Source: Filosporella fistucella (taxonomy: Eukaryota > Ascomycota > Leotiomycetes > Helotiales). Taken from it: 64,000 nucleotides of DNA. The notes under the pieces were generated by a model. That model made no database searches, was not told the origin of the DNA, and saw only the letters and a program-made list of their open reading frames with translations. Position numbers and translations under genes: made by a program. Shown here in pieces: positions 20,423-34,099 of the stretch; the stretch's first letter is position 1; every line of letters begins with the position of its first letter. The DNA lies in assembly GCA_030077755.1 (NCBI GenBank), contig JAQJZZ010000005.1, positions 1,240,001 through 1,304,000 on the forward strand. The letters are read 5' to 3'.

Positions 20423-23400
20423 CTATTCTTGATAAGACACCTTTCTCATCTCACCCAACCTCTGTCTTGCTGCAGCCAGATTATTCTCTAGCTGCAAAAT
20501 TTCAACCTGTATATAATTTTAGCTTGATGTACTTCCTCAATGATGTACCACGAACCTGTTGCTCCATTTCCCTAACTTTAAACTCATGTGCACCAAGTTT
20601 AGCATAATCTACTCTCTCATCCTCTGCATCTCGGTCTTTGATCATGCTCTGCACCTGGCGAACTAAGGCTCTACATGCTGCTCCGACTGCTTTGCTTGCC
20701 TGTTCGAGTGATTCTTGACTCTTACTCATGAAACCGGCTTTGACTCTGCTAGCAGCTACCAATTGAGCGGTCGAAGCCGCCACGTCGTTTGAAGCAACGA
20801 TCAATTGCTCAGGACTGTTGCGACCAGAAAGCACGCCATCAGCGGTTTCAATTAATGTGTTAGTGGATGATGCTACTGCTTTGGCAGCTGAGATCAAACC
20901 CTCCGTCCAGCGATTGTTCTTTTTGTAAAAATTACTCTTCGAGGAAGTACCTCGGCCGGCCTGAACAATTTCTTGCTGTGTAACGGTAGCAGCCTTGATC
21001 AGCTTTGCGATAGCATTTGTGACTGCAATTGCAGCATCGAGGATCGAGTCATGAATCCTGAGTTCGTATGTAGAGTATCCGTCCTTCGGCTTAGACTTCA
21101 GCTTGGCCAATCGCTCTGCGGCCGCATTGATGGCATTGGCAGCTTTGTTCAATTCGCTATCAACAAGGTCACCAAGATCTCCTTTGTTTGCGGCCAACTT
21201 CCCACTGTTGGGTGCAAACGAATCAGCCAGTTTGCTCAGCTTTTGCAGATTCATAAGGACCTCATTATTACTATTGATTACCACATCTGTCTTCTGCATT
21301 GGATCCATTCCCTCGAGGCGGAAACTTTGTAGACCCCGGAAGAACTTCACTGTCGATAAAGCAGACTGTCGAGCACCATTGGTAAGTTGATCAGCCTTCT
21401 TGTCGTCTGTGGCAAGCCTCGTGAGACCTTTTGTATTGCTGAGAACATCTGCAACCGAACTTGAAAATACATTGATTGTTCGAATAATCTCTGCATGGCT
21501 GCTGTTAGGACCATCTGCGATGAAGTTATTGAAAGAGGTCGCAAACTCCATCGCACTGGAAGATGCCTTCTCGATCTGTGACAGAACGTAAGATGGAGTT
21601 GCGTTCTGATTACCAGCTTGCATGGTGGAATCAAGTTCGTAAAGCGCATCATCGACACGTTGAACACCACTTTGAAGAACAGAGTCGATGATGTCGTTGA
21701 TCTTTCCAATGTTTGAGAGAAGCATCGCATCTATCTCTCCGTCGAGCGCTTGATCAGTAGCACCCTTGGACATCTCCAACTCATTGAGTTTGATGAGGGT
21801 ATCGTCCAAACTCTGCTTGTAGACGTCGAGCTCTTCCTCCTTCTCCCTTAGTAACCTTTCAGCATCTGAGCCACCTTCGCTGTATTTTGCATGAACGTCT
21901 TCAAGAGCCCGGGACTTCTTTCGGAGAGCCTCTTCGAGATCTGCCATTTCACGATTATATTTTGAGAGCATCGACGATAGTTCATTGCCTTTACTCCGTT
22001 CAAGATTGTCTGCGCGATCAAGAGCCATTCTCAGCTCCCTCTTCAACTTCTCTAGTTCCTCCCGATTGCCACCACTAAGACGGTCCTTGTCATGAAGAGC
22101 CCTGTCTCTTTCCCGGATCATGTCAGCAAGCTCCAAGTTTTTTGTTTTTATCTCTCTCTCCAATTTCTCCCGTTTGTCAATTGCTTCTTGGGCAGAGGCA
22201 GCTTTCAGCTGGACACTTTTGAATTTCTGCAAAAGATCCAGGTGTTCATGACGGAGTTGTGAGTAGAGTTTTGCAAGAGCCTCGTATTTCGTGCGCCAAG
22301 TGTTAACTTGTTCCTGAAGCGCCCGAATCTGATCATCCTTGCTCCCAATTTGTTGACCGTAGCTATTCTGGAGTTGAGCAAGCTCGCCCTCAAGAGCTTT
22401 GATCTTTTGGTCGTACTGCTGAAGCATGAGTTGATCCCGAGCATACTGGGCTCTGGCATTGAAATTCTCCTGCTCCAGTTGCGCCAATTGCCCTTGTGTC
22501 TGCTGTTGGAACTGTTGCGCTAGGAGTGCCTCTTGTTCTCGTCTCTGCTGCTCTGCCAATTGCCGTTGTTGCTCTTCAAAATCCCTTTGGGCTTGCTGGG
22601 CTGCTTGCTGTTGAGCATAGAGTTGCTGAGCTTGTCTTTCCTCCAGCACTCTTTGCTGCTCCTCATACTCCCTGTTTTGTCTGGCTTGCTCGTTCTGCCA
22701 GAATTCGCCGATATCGCCAGGCTCCTCTGCCTTTGGTGCCGCTGGAGGAGTGATTTGTCTTTCAATCTCTTGCTTCGGGCGTTGTGGGAGCCTAGGAGCA
22801 GACTCATCTTCAGAGAGGAGGTTAGGGGGCTCTTGGGGCAACTTCGGCACTGTGATCAAACTCGTGAGGTACCGTAGATTCGAACATTCGTAGTAGAATT
22901 TGACCAGTCGGTAATGTTGAGCATCGTACCGACCTCTCAATGGCTCTAAAGCATCATCGTCACCCGTCGCTGCTTATATTAGACTTGCTGTGAGGGGTAG
23001 AAGGGGGGCCTCACTCGTATGCATCGCACGTAACATGCTAGTTATAAACTTGTAAATTCCGTAACTCTCTTGTACCAACGGCACCAACGCTGAAATCCTG
23101 CACTCATTATTGCCCCCACTTCGGAAATGGGAGAATATAAGCTTCTGGAATTGCTCAATTCGGTCTTGGAGGGCCATCAAGTCCGAAATTGTCTCGTAGC
23201 CTTCGTTGGGATCGTTGATTCCTTTCAGACTGATGTACTCCTCATACTCGAAAGTGCCATTGAAATCTGGATGCTGGGCATGGAACGACAATTTTGCCAG
23301 CAGAAAATTTACATATTCCTTGATTAAAGGCCCGTAGCCTCTTAGACCCTCTCCGGCCATACCTCTATTCAAACTGTCGATCCAGCTGCGATTCGCCATG

Positions 23401-23917
23401 GCTTCTCGCAAGGTAGAAGGATGTCCTTCCTGTAAAACCTTGTGTACAGTTATTAGGGCTTTGAAGGTCTGTACTTCGTCCGCAAGGATGGGTTGTCTAC
23501 ACCAATTGACAAATGAATCAGCTCTACTTTCGCAACTTTGTTTATAATATGAGTGCGATCTGAAATATTGGAATATGCAATGGCCAGGAAGCCCCGGACT
23601 AAAACTTCTATGCACTAACTATTCAGGAAGCTCATAACTCACACTTTCATACCGGCCCAAAAGGCCCCGGAAGACTTGTGGTCCCATGTGTAGACAATAC
23701 AACTCCGAACATGCTTCCGTTTTGGGGCAGTCTCTTCGATACTGGTTGCCTTGCGTATGTTGATGGCAAGCTCCCCCTCGGATCTGCAAGTGAATCATGT
23801 TAGCTGCCAGATCTAAAAGGCATTTGTAGTAGAGACTTTCGAGGAGTTTGGAGGGCTTTAGGGAACGAACTTTGTATGGTCAACGTGCCGTGTAGCAGGC
23901 GCATAACTGAGCGACAT
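20423..23917 (-). CDS. SLA2: Sla2/End4 endocytic adaptor (HIP1R family)
   Basis: Exons 23917-23871, 23783-23643, 23496-23015, 22969-20556 and 20506-20423 total 1056 codons (1055 residues), the usual family length. The ANTH domain fills about 1-270 (SEGELAINIRKATS, KRKHVRSCIVYTWDHKS, QPILADEVQTFKALITVHK, YYECSNLRYLTSL). It is followed by a Pro-rich linker, a Gln-rich coiled coil at about 300-640, and a C-terminal talin-like I/LWEQ actin-binding domain (about 800-1045, ending GEMRKVSYQE). Sla2 links PtdIns(4,5)P2-rich membrane and clathrin coats to actin during endocytosis at hyphal tips. The last 28-codon exon is needed for the conserved C-terminal coil (VEILQLENNLAAARQRLGEMRK). SLA2 is the standard right flank of the MAT locus. 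Confidence 0.95.
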
Positions 23918-24939
23918 TTTAACAAGCGCTCAACGCGCACACCTTGTCAAATAGGTAAACAGAAGCAAGAAAACAGTTCGCAAAATGAATGTAGAAGGTG
24001 AGGAGACCGAGGAGGAGGAATTATCGAGGTGTAGTCGTGTTCGTCGTTCGCTGCCTCGTCTGCTGTACAGTAGAGCTGGGGTTGGGCGAGAGCGGTTAGC
24101 GTTGGGAGTGCGTAATGTGGCGTTTGCAACACAAGGCTCACCTTGGTAGGTAGGGTAGGTAAGTTGGTAGAAGCAGCTGTGGTGTGTTTTCGATCTGCCT
24201 GTCCACATGCCAATCTACGTTGCTACTGCATGAACTGCAAAGTGCACCTTTTAAAGTGAAGTAGCTGAGATGCACGCTCAACTCGATAAATGTTGTCGGG
24301 TTCACCCAACTGCCTGATCACCACTACATACCTAGGTACAGCAGAAATCCGAGTAAATGGCCCTAAAGAAAATCGGAATAAATCCGAGATACGACAGGCA
24401 AGAGGAGAGAGGGTAAAGAGTTTTGCATCTAATTCCGATTTCCTCTTCCAACCGGGACTGATTTGGATATGAATAATATCTAGAACAGATAAGGAAATTT
24501 TCACTTTCTCAGATTTTTTCTCTCTCACTATTTTGCCAAACCGTTGAAACCTCATGCACTCACAGGCATTGAGTGTGTGCATCGGCCGCTGCTACCTGAG
24601 TCACGGTATTCAGAGACCTCGAAAAGTCTGCATGGATCTACCTGTCTCCGTGTGCCATTTCGGCGTTGTACTCGGGAGCACAGGAGACTCTATAACGTGG
24701 TATTTGAGAATCATTACCCAGGCTGCTCTTCTAGTCATCATTTCCATGCCAATGTCCAATGTACTCCTGAAATGCCCGTCAAACTCCATAAGTGGTATAC
24801 TCCCATGCCTTCAACACCCTATGTGCTCTTGCCAGTTACGACCCCAAAACAAACCTCTATCATGCCTACTCAATTCATGTGCCTGCTGGTGTCGCGCTTC
24901 TCAAAGTGACATCGAAGATGATTATCATTCACGCTATCA
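23918..24939. other. Intergenic: SLA2 promoter and 3' flank of the Nvj2-like gene
   Basis: About 1 kb between same-strand genes. It contains pyrimidine-rich stretches on the minus strand just upstream of SLA2, as in many fungal promoters. The overlapping plus-strand open frames at 24544-25076 have no family resemblance and extend into the coding region of the next gene, so they are not called. Confidence 0.5.
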
Positions 24940-27905
24940 TCAAACACCACTGTCTTCGTCTACAAAAGCAATCTTGCTTCGTGCTTCTTCCTCTTGTGCC
25001 GCAAGCCAAGAGGGTAACTTGTGGCTATCCTCTTCAGGGCTACTTGAAAGAACACGGTGAGGTTTCCTTCTTTTAGGAAGTCTGGGTGGTGTTGAACCTG
25101 GGCTTCTGGGGCTAGACTTCTGCTCCCTTGTGTGTATGCTTGCCGCCTCATTCGGTTCCTCTTCGTCGTCAACATCATCAACCCACGGTGGCATATAGAT
25201 CGGCGCATGCTCACTCATGGGAGTCGTGGGTTCCGAATCCCCTGCTGGAGCTGCAACGACCAGTAAACCATCATCTGTGCCTTCAATACCATGGTCTTCT
25301 CCTTCTCGACTCCTTCGCTTTGGTAAAGGGGGAGGTGGAACTGCGTGGCGCTGTGAATTCAGCCCGTGTGATTCGTGAATCGGGTCCTTTTGCTTTGTGG
25401 GACTGGGTGGAGGTATGGGCTTCCTCTTCGGAACAGGAATGGGGGCAGTCTTCGTCCGTTTGTCTGGATGCGGCAAAGGTACTCCAGGAGGGGGTAGAGG
25501 TTGCCCCCGGCCCATGACAAGTGGGCGGGAAGGTTCTTCTGCAACTAGACTATCTACTCGTTGGTCTGCATTGCGCTGCAAAGCATTCCAACCCCATTTC
25601 TTTGCTTGAGCCGCAGCATTTGTCACCGCAGCCAAAGATAAACGCTTCGTTTCTGCTGTCGAAGATTTACTTGATGAGGACGAAGAATTTTCCCGTCTTG
25701 GGTCTCGACTGGATGAACCGAGGGACTTGGTGGATGGAGTTTCCGATTTTAAGGAAAAATTGCTGATACTCGCTGGGCTTGGAGGGTAGGACGGTGAGTC
25801 GGCAGTAGTAAAAATATCTTTCGAGTTGGTGGAAGGCTGAGGGGTCAAGTCATTCTGAGGACTCTTTTCGGAGTCAGATTGTGTCGATCCAACAGAAGAA
25901 ATTGATGAAAGGCTTCCCGGCTTCTCCATCCTCGAAGGCTGGGATGGCGATCCTAACGGTGTTTGAACCGGTGATGCTGATTGAGAGAGTGCAGAAATTG
26001 CAGCCATAGCATGGCTATGCTCTGGTGGGGTAGATCCTGCGACATGTCTGAAGGCATCGGCATGTGTATTATCGGTGCTTACGATAGGGGACGAGGCGGC
26101 TGCGAATGACCCAGATCGAAGGGCTCGTGGTTTGTCTGGGATTGACGACCGACTATCGATACTTGTTGATGACCCCGTGGCCTTAGTATTGACCAGATCC
26201 ACAGCAGACTTTGCTCCTTTCCGAGAGTACGCTGTATTAGGTGGTGATGCATCAACAATTGGCGTGCTCAAGCTTTTCTCCATGGGGGGCAACTCCACGA
26301 CAGACTCTTCTTGTCCGCCCTCAAGATGCTCAACTTCGTCAACATCCCCATCCTGCGCGGCAGCCATACTTGCATCGGATGGGAGTTTACTTCCAAATTC
26401 GTTAGCCCAAATCCCTCCCCTCCAGAGTTTATTCTCGCTGTGATAGAAAGGCGAGTCATCCCAGTTCGGATACACCAGACTTTCTGCAATGACTTCTTTG
26501 ATACGATTCTCGATTTGTCGAAGAATTAGGGTATATGTGATCTGTCTTGAACTGACAATGGGCTCGATATTCAAGTCAATTTTTGGCATTGTCTGAAAAG
26601 TCAACCACAGTCGATTTGAAGGCGGTGGTTTGATACGTATCATCGCATGCCCTTCAATTCTCTTCAGAACGACTGCCAAAAGTAGATTGACTTCTCTGGC
26701 TTTAAACCTAGATCCAAGTTCAATCCGAGCTGTAGCTGCAACTTCGATCCTGAAATTGCCTGTGTATCGCACATCAGCTTCTACAACAAGTTCCCCATCC
26801 ACGGTCAGATCTTTCAGTCGCGGATTTGTAATAACAGGAGCTGCTTCGCCCATGTCTATGTGTCGGAGGGAGATTTTGGAGAGGAAAGAAGGCGTTTTAA
26901 CCCTTGATATCTTCTTCGTAATCTTGGCTCTGATGAAATTCTCAATCTCTGGTGTTTTATACAGCGCTAAAAATATCCTTCCAATCACTGCATTGATCCA
27001 TCTGGTTTGCAAATGCTCCTCTGATGAGTGCAACTTTTGTACCAATGTTATGATATCCTTCACGTCGTATTGTAGGGGTATTGGAGGGTTGTATTTAGAA
27101 TTAGGCTTCCTCTCTTGGTTTCGGAGAAGTGCAAAGTAGAAGTCTTCCTTTTCTGAACAGTTCTCAGAGAAGAGGAAGAAGGGCTTCGACGATGTTCCGT
27201 CCGGTGTGATCTCTCCCACATCTGTCCTTCTAGAGAGACAAATGGCATTTCTCTTTATGAATAGCTCACCCTCGGGGGTCTCGTCGCCACCGGAATAGAT
27301 GCTAACTTTATGGTGCTGTAACGACACGACGTGTCTAACTTCGAGCTGCTCGTCATCATCGAATAGCATTAAATGCCCATGTCTGGCTAGCCAATCAGCA
27401 AGAGCTAAGAAGAGGTCTGTTAATTGTACCTTAGAACAACATAGAAGACATTATTGCCACGCTTCTGAGGTTTCCCAGCTCCCTTGTTATCGAGAGGGCC
27501 ATTTGTTGGTTTCCGCTCGAATATGCTCCGGTACATGCTCTGATACACACTGGGACTTGGAGCAGAAACCGTTGTAGAGCCTATGGGAGATGATCTCTCC
27601 GGCGGACGCCCATTCACTCCAGACGGGGTATACTCTCTACAGACGGCGAAGTATCCAGCGGCGACATCGTTCTCGTGGCTATCTCGGGTTTGGAACTTTT
27701 CTCCCAGTGTTTTCTGGGCCTGCTTAATAGCTTCAACATCGTCCCCCGGTCGAATGATTGCATTTACGCTGTCGTCTTGGTGGGTTATAATGTCGCGGAC
27801 GGGAAATGTGAAGTAGGCATGGACGACGAGAAGAAGAAGTAGAAGTGGAACGAATGTAACTCCCCCAATAACATAGATAAGAAGAAACCCAAGCAAGCCG
27901 CCCAT
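24940..27905 (-). CDS. SMP-domain lipid-transfer protein (Nvj2/TEX2-like)
   Basis: Exons 27905-27430 and 27382-24940 (47-bp intron) give 973 codons (972 residues). The ATG at 27905 puts an N-terminal membrane span at residues 2-30 (LLGFLLIYVIGGVTFVPLLLLLLVV split over the anchor). Upstream in-frame codons lack ATG. A PH-like domain begins at about 159 (RHGHLMLFDDDEQ to PFFLFSENCSEKEDFYFAL). An SMP lipid-transfer domain follows at about 275-490 (TRWINAVIGRIFLALYKTPEIENF, PRLKDLTVDGELVVEADVRYTG, WLTFQTMPKIDLNIEPIVSS). The remainder is disordered, Ser/Pro-rich and proline-cluster-rich. The family tethers the ER to other membranes, at the nucleus-vacuole junction or ER-Golgi in yeast, and moves lipids. 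The missing conserved stretch before HGHLM appears only after removing the intron. Confidence 0.88.
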
Positions 27906-28460
27906 TATGGTGTCAGCTATGGCAATAATAGGTATGATGCGCTGAAAGCTGTTGGTCTGCACAATATCTCAATAACCGGTTCTCAGTGAGTTCGGCGAGA
28001 GCAGGCTGAGGCGAGGCGGAGGGCGTGAGTATTGTGCAGGGACAGGGAATCTCGGAAAGGCTACGTTGACTTGCTGCCAGACTCGAATCCATTCATACTT
28101 ACTTCGATAATGTGCATAACTCGCATAATCTTAGAGCATGGTCCAGATCGCACAGTATCAGTCAATTATAATCACCGCTAAACGCCGGACGCTTCACTTT
28201 CAGTGAGAAAAGTGAAATGACTTGTGCGGAGGGACAATGAAAGGGTTGTACTTACTCGTCCAAGTCGCAGCCTTCAAAGTTAAACAATCATTCATCAGAG
28301 TGCAATTCATTATTCAGATTCATTCATGATAATTGCAGGAATCCAGCACTGATCATACAGTGCCCCAGCCCACTCGCTCCGTCGCTATGCAAAAGCATCA
28401 TTTCCAATGAACTCCAGCCTTGTGCTAACCCATGCCCAGCTCCACCTAATATCATGCTAA
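27906..28460. other. Intergenic: Nvj2-like promoter and REV3 3' flank
   Basis: A 555-bp spacer between two minus-strand genes. I see no additional open frame or repeat. Confidence 0.5.
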
Positions 28461-31400
28461 TTACCAATCCAAATCATCCGCATTCATATCCATCTGCGTG
28501 ATCATTCCCGACAGCGCCGTTATAACAGGTTCAACTGTGGTACTCTCTAGCTTTAATCGTGCCTTTTGTCGTGTCCGAGTGTAAAATACAGGGCAATCCT
28601 TGCTGTCACATCTGACCTCCTCAAGAGGCGAAAACCCAGAGCAACTTTGGCACACCTTCTGAAGGTCAACATATTTCCTCTCTTCGCAGTTGAGTCTCAT
28701 CCGCAAGGCCAAGAGAGACTTCGGTTTGTCATACAAGCAATTGTAACATATAGGCCCTTCCTGTTCGAGCTTTTTCTTGCATACTAGGCAGGATGACGAT
28801 TTCATATATGATTCCAGAGTCTTTTTTCCCAAAATTGTTTCTGCAGACTGGCCTTGTAATTGCAAATTCACATCTACTCGGCGGATCCGCTGAACTTTTG
28901 GCATCTCATCGTACCAGTTTCGTACATTTGCTCCAACAAGGTTAAAAATCCGTTCCAAGGGAGGTATAAGGTTCTTCGAAATGTAATATTCGGCATCTAG
29001 TTCGGTCTGATCGTTCTCAAGGAGTTCCTCTGGAGCCACGCACCGATCGATGAGACGCGCGCCCGGAGCTCCCGTAATGACAACATAGGGAACACGCTCG
29101 CCGTATTGAGGCTCAGTGCGAGCATCTTCCAGCATGCGCTTCGTGCTGATAAGAGCTCCTGGAGGTGGCGGGCCTTTGTCACTATAAGTTCCAAGTTTAA
29201 CCTCCCTGGCAAAGCAGAAATCTTGCACTGATACCGAGCCCTTCATGATCTTCTCGCACTCCTTCTGGAAATAGCTCTTCACCTGACTTAAGTCGGAGGT
29301 GCGAAACAAGATCTTTAGAGCCTTTTCCTCGATTTTCTGCTCTGCCGGAGTGCCATCACGCCGAACAGTTTCAATACCTTTGGCATCGAATTCTGGTACA
29401 GTCTGGTTCCGATTCTCGTACTTAAATCCTACATACCGCTTTTTGGCTAGCAGCACGCATGGGAAGTAAACCTTTTCAAACTTAAGCTTGATTGGCCGAG
29501 GGTTCATGTTTGTGACTGTCTTAGCAATCTCCTCGCCAATATCAAAAGCTTGCTCTTTAGTTCTCCCTTTGAGGTAGACAAAAAGACTATCTGTGTCGCC
29601 GTACACAACCTCAGCCCCCCAACGTTTGACAGAGTGGATAAGAGCAATGGCCTTTTCAAGAGTCTCGCGGCCCGTCTGGACAATGCTATCTGCAATTTCA
29701 GAACACGGCATGCGACCAGAGAACGAAGCAGATGTATAGCCATAAGTCACGTTGGCTATGAGCTTAAGCGCAAGTTGCCTGTTGTTAAGTAGACGTTGAA
29801 GAGCCTTATCGTCCTTATCGATTTTCATACCACTCTTGACCATAACTCGAGTCTCGAGAATTTCGCCTAACATTTTTGCTAAGAGAGATTTTCGTATCGC
29901 TGGTTTGGTGTACATGATTCCATTTGGTGCAATATTTATGTGGTCCTTCAAGAGCTCAAGCAGTCTTTGCTGCCGCTTGTACTCCGTAAATCCCATCTTG
30001 TTGGTACCACGCCAATTTACAATTCTTCCAAGAAATGTGGAGTAGCAATAATTATATGCGATCATGACACTTGGGTACAAGCTCTGGAAATCAAGAACAA
30101 GCAGAGGGCTATTGTAGAAAGCGCTCTGTGGTTCCATAACAAGTGGCAAACATTCCAATGCATTTTGCCCACCAACTTGTTTCCTGCTAGGCGAGACAAG
30201 CATGAAGTTTTCGGGTTTTGCAATGCGAAACATTAGAGATTCGACCTTGAATTGGGAACCACGAGAGAAAACAGAGAAAAAGTCCACTCCAAGTAAGCGG
30301 GCCTGCTCACTAGTTCGCGGAATCAGCTCGTTTTGCTCGAGTATTTCCAGGTCCAATTGCACCCGTGAGAGATAGTAGTTGACAATTTTTGTAAGGTCTC
30401 TTGCTTTCCCGTTCGTATACCACGTGGTCAAATCTGCCCAGGTGAAATGAGGGATACGACGGTGCAAGAGGTGGAATACAACATTTTCCATGGTGTATTG
30501 GAGGAGGTTCAGTTCGCCTCGCATCGCCCGCCAGATGTTGATCATATGCCTGCCAGTGACGCGAATAGTAGAAGTGTTGTTGAAGCCCCACTTGTCATTG
30601 TCTTTCCCAAACCTTCCGTGTGATTGTGCTCTCATTCGTGAAAATTCGTCGCAAAGGTTGTAGTCATATTTTAGTCTCGCGCGCTCAATGAGATAGCCCC
30701 AAGAGCCACCGTGAACTTCGTACCCCGTAAGTATATCCGGATCATAGCTGCGCACAATTTCAACCATTCGAATCATGAGATCCAGCTCCGACACCTCTTC
30801 CTGAATCTCAACTGAAACTTGCTTGGTGATTTTTGAAGCCATGGTTCCATCTTCTGATAATACAACTAAACCAAGGTGAGTCCCATCCGCAACTCCGTTA
30901 CTTTCGAGGCTCTCCTCGCTGGATTGCAAGCACCAAAAGATGCACTGAACCCCATCTTCCTCGGGATTGGGGACAAAACTTCCTCTGGTGTTGACATGAA
31001 TCTCCAGACTCATCGTGCTCATGTATTGGACTTCGTGCTTCACATTGGTCGACTTCTGATCTTGTGTATACTTGTAACCGTGTTTGTTCTTCTGGGTCGG
31101 ACCCTCAATCTGGGAAAGCTTTTTCCTAGTCTTCGATCCATTGGCAGTTGGAGGTCTGATTTCCGGTTCCGATGGTGCAAACGCCTTGCATATCCCCTCG
31201 TTCTCAAGTGATTTGGAAACCTCCTTGTATGTTGGTGGAGGATCTGCTATAACCCAGCTTCGAAGTCCACAATTACGACGCGCCATTTCATAAATAGCCT
31301 GTTGCTTAAATTTGTCTGGCAAAACGCCTGATTTGATCCCATGAGCAGTCTCCAAAGCATTGGCAGGGTCAAAAGGAGGTAGAAATGGTACTGTCAAGCT

Positions 31401-33756
31401 CTCTAACCGAAACTCTCTACCTGCCCATTCTCTCGTCCGCTCGGGTACATCAAGTTCGTCGCTGTAATAAGCATCTTGGTAAATCGCGGTAGGAAGTTTG
31501 TAATCATGCATGCTAGATGCAACGAAAGATTTGGATGGAGGGGGATTACGAAGGGCCCAAAAAGACCCTTCCCCAAATTTCCAAATCATATTCTTCATGA
31601 CAATAGACATTGGGGTAGGTGGGTTAGAAGAGCCAGAGACGACGGCAGAACTGAAGGTCGCAGTCTCCTGCTTGAGTCCTTGAGAAATTACCAATGCTGT
31701 CCCGAAAGAAACATGATTCCTCCGGTCATTAGGGATATTTGAAGTATTCCCCTTTTGGCTCAGTCGTAGACTATTTAAAGGCGAGCGCAGCTCCTTCACG
31801 ACAGGGAAGTTAAGTGGTTGCGTACCTTGCGCATTCGAGGTCTCCTGGGAAGCCTTTGGATTTTCTGATATAGTGGTATTCTTCCGAGCAGAGCTGCTAA
31901 TAGTTTGTGCCTTGGTTCTCCTTGATGAGGTCGATATATTTGACTTAAACTTGGATGGCTCCACAACAGTGTCTGCTGCCATCTCTAAGCCAAAAGGTAT
32001 TGGATGATCCAGCCAATGACTATCAATCATTGCGATATCATTAGCTATGAAGCTTTGTTCTTCGGCTGCGATTTTGCGGCGCTTAGGAGAATTTAGTGAA
32101 GCGGTGTTGGAGTTCGAGCGTTTCAGGTCCGCTTGGTGAGCATCATGACCAGCCATCGCTGGGATATTTGATGAAGCAGTTTCAGAGTCAGTAGGTTCGA
32201 TATCGACGCCATCAACAATCGTGTGATATAGCTCAGCTCCATCTCCATTTGTACTGACTACCTCATCATCTGTTGGGCTTGACTTAATATCGCTGTCCTC
32301 CATTGGATACATCTGATTGTAGGCTTCTTCACTGGACAAAGCCTCACTGCTGCCATTCCTCTCCTTACTAGCCTTAGCTCTGTCCATTCGCTGTCTCTGA
32401 GAAAGCTCAACCTCTCGCATTAGATCCTCATCTGAGTCATAAAGGTTGATTTCGTCGTCGTCATCGTCGTCAATCATGATACCCAAAATCTTCTTTTCAT
32501 CGACCTCTCGCTCGTCCAGATTATCCATATCATATTCCTCCCTAGCAACACCAGATCCTGGCATTAGTCCAAGAGCGGGACGAAGGTTTTCCGGATATAA
32601 ATCTTCAACCGCCTCAAGACTTGTTCTGACAGCTGAATCAAACGGCATCGGTCGAGCGAATGTTTTAAAAGACACTTTCGAACCATCGCTCTTACTCATC
32701 TCATCCAATATCAAAGTATTAAGCTTCTCTCTATACTCTGCTTCATGAATCCACCCACCAGCCTGGGTATTCCGCGGGTCAGCGGACATAGAAATCATGA
32801 CCTCAGCAGGGAATGGGCTACTCCCTGGATCAACATTGGACATTCGAGACTTCCGCCGACGCGTCTCCTCTCTCCATAGTCCAGCCATACTGTGGACCAA
32901 CTTCTCGTCTGGGGGTAGTGGATTCAGACGCTCAACAAAATCATGATGCAGAGGCCTGGGTTTGATGTCTTTGCGATTCAGTATATCTTGCACACATATA
33001 TCCACCTCAATCGAGCAATGGCTAACTCTTGGTAACGTATCTTCATCTGAGATGCATTCAAGTGGAATTGATCGGTCATGCCAGAGATGAGAAAGACTAT
33101 CCACGTCTTCGTATCGTGGAACTGGACTTCTGAAACTCGCATTGCTACAGTCAATATAACCACAGCCGTATAAGTTGTAGTCCGCCATCCATTGTAACAA
33201 AAATTGAAGGTGCGCTTCGCAAGGTTGGAATACCTTTTTCATGACAACACCTTGTCGCAACAGGTCTGCCAGGCGAGTCATCGATGCAGGATTCAACATG
33301 TATATTTTCAGATAATACTTGTAGCCAACATGGAATCCATAAAAGGGAATTCCCTTCACAAGAGTGATGCGTGCTACGAATTTTGCATTACCGTCGTACA
33401 TATTACGCCTGTAACTAACTGCAAGAGCAAAGTCAACCGACATATGAAAGCGGTGGATATAAGCACCAACTACAACAGTCAGTTCTCCTTACAAGATATA
33501 TGGAGAAGAAAGTTCACCCACCGTCATCAGGAAGTAAGCTCCCGGTGTATTCAACGTAGAGATAGGGAAAAGCTCCATGGATATGAGCACACACTTTCTG
33601 GCCAGTCTCGGTGGATCCAAAAACCCTGATGACGGGGACTTTTGGCTCCTTATGGAACTGCGAAGATTTGACATTACTACGAAGAACAGGATCAAATTGT
33701 GTTGGTGTGGCTTGATAATGGTCGATGCAATTTAGTCGTAGGCGGAAAAGTTCCAT
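28461..33756 (-). CDS. REV3: DNA polymerase zeta catalytic subunit
   Basis: Exons 33756-33522 and 33469-28461 (52-bp intron) sum to 1748 codons (1747 residues), normal for fungal Rev3. The start gives the family N-terminus MELFRLRLNCIDHYQA. The N-terminal B-family module (IRVFGSTETGQKVCAHIHGAFPYLYVEY) is followed by a long acidic, poorly conserved middle. An exonuclease-like region (DPDILTGYEVHGGSWGYL) comes next, then polymerase motif A DFQSLYPSVMIAYNY at about 1205, motif B (NVTYGYTSASFSGRMPC) and motif C YGDTDS at about 1368. C-terminal CysA/CysB clusters start at CLVC, about 1639, where Fe-S and Rev7/Pol31-Pol32 interactions are known. The polymerase performs error-prone translesion synthesis in the nucleus. 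It diverges from SLU7. Confidence 0.97.
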
Positions 33757-34099
33757 GTTGGAGAATCGGAAAGATGAGGACGTATTTGGGCATTGTTTGA
33801 GTACCTTCATGGACTGCATTCATCGCGCGGGAAAGGAAATATCATAAGTTGCCGCGTTGTGCTGGCATCTTGTAAGGTCCAACGTCCCAAAGTACGTCTA
33901 TGAAGGTATGTCTATGTAGTCGCACATCGGGTTGGCGTTGAATGAGACGCGACTGACACGGAGTCACGAGACCTGCCTAGATTTCGGCTTCCAATTCCAG
34001 ACAACATTTTACCTCAGGTATGATAACGCCCAAGCTCGATCCATCGCCGAAATCACCTCCCACCTCGAAGTACCGTATCTTAATAACGCACATCTCGCA
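33757..34099. promoter_or_regulatory. Bidirectional promoter REV3/SLU7
   Basis: A 343-bp spacer between divergent ATGs. An open frame runs upstream of the SLU7 ATG from 33932, but it begins with GTG and encodes no conserved sequence, so it is read as leader. No clear TATA box is seen. Confidence 0.5.

Noticed and set aside
24544..25076. Overlapping plus-strand open frames of up to 168 codons
   Set aside because: They run antisense into the well-supported Nvj2-like gene and show no motif.
33932..34099. N-terminal extension of Slu7 by 56 codons
   Set aside because: The extended frame starts with GTG and holds no conserved sequence; the ATG at 34100 matches the family start.
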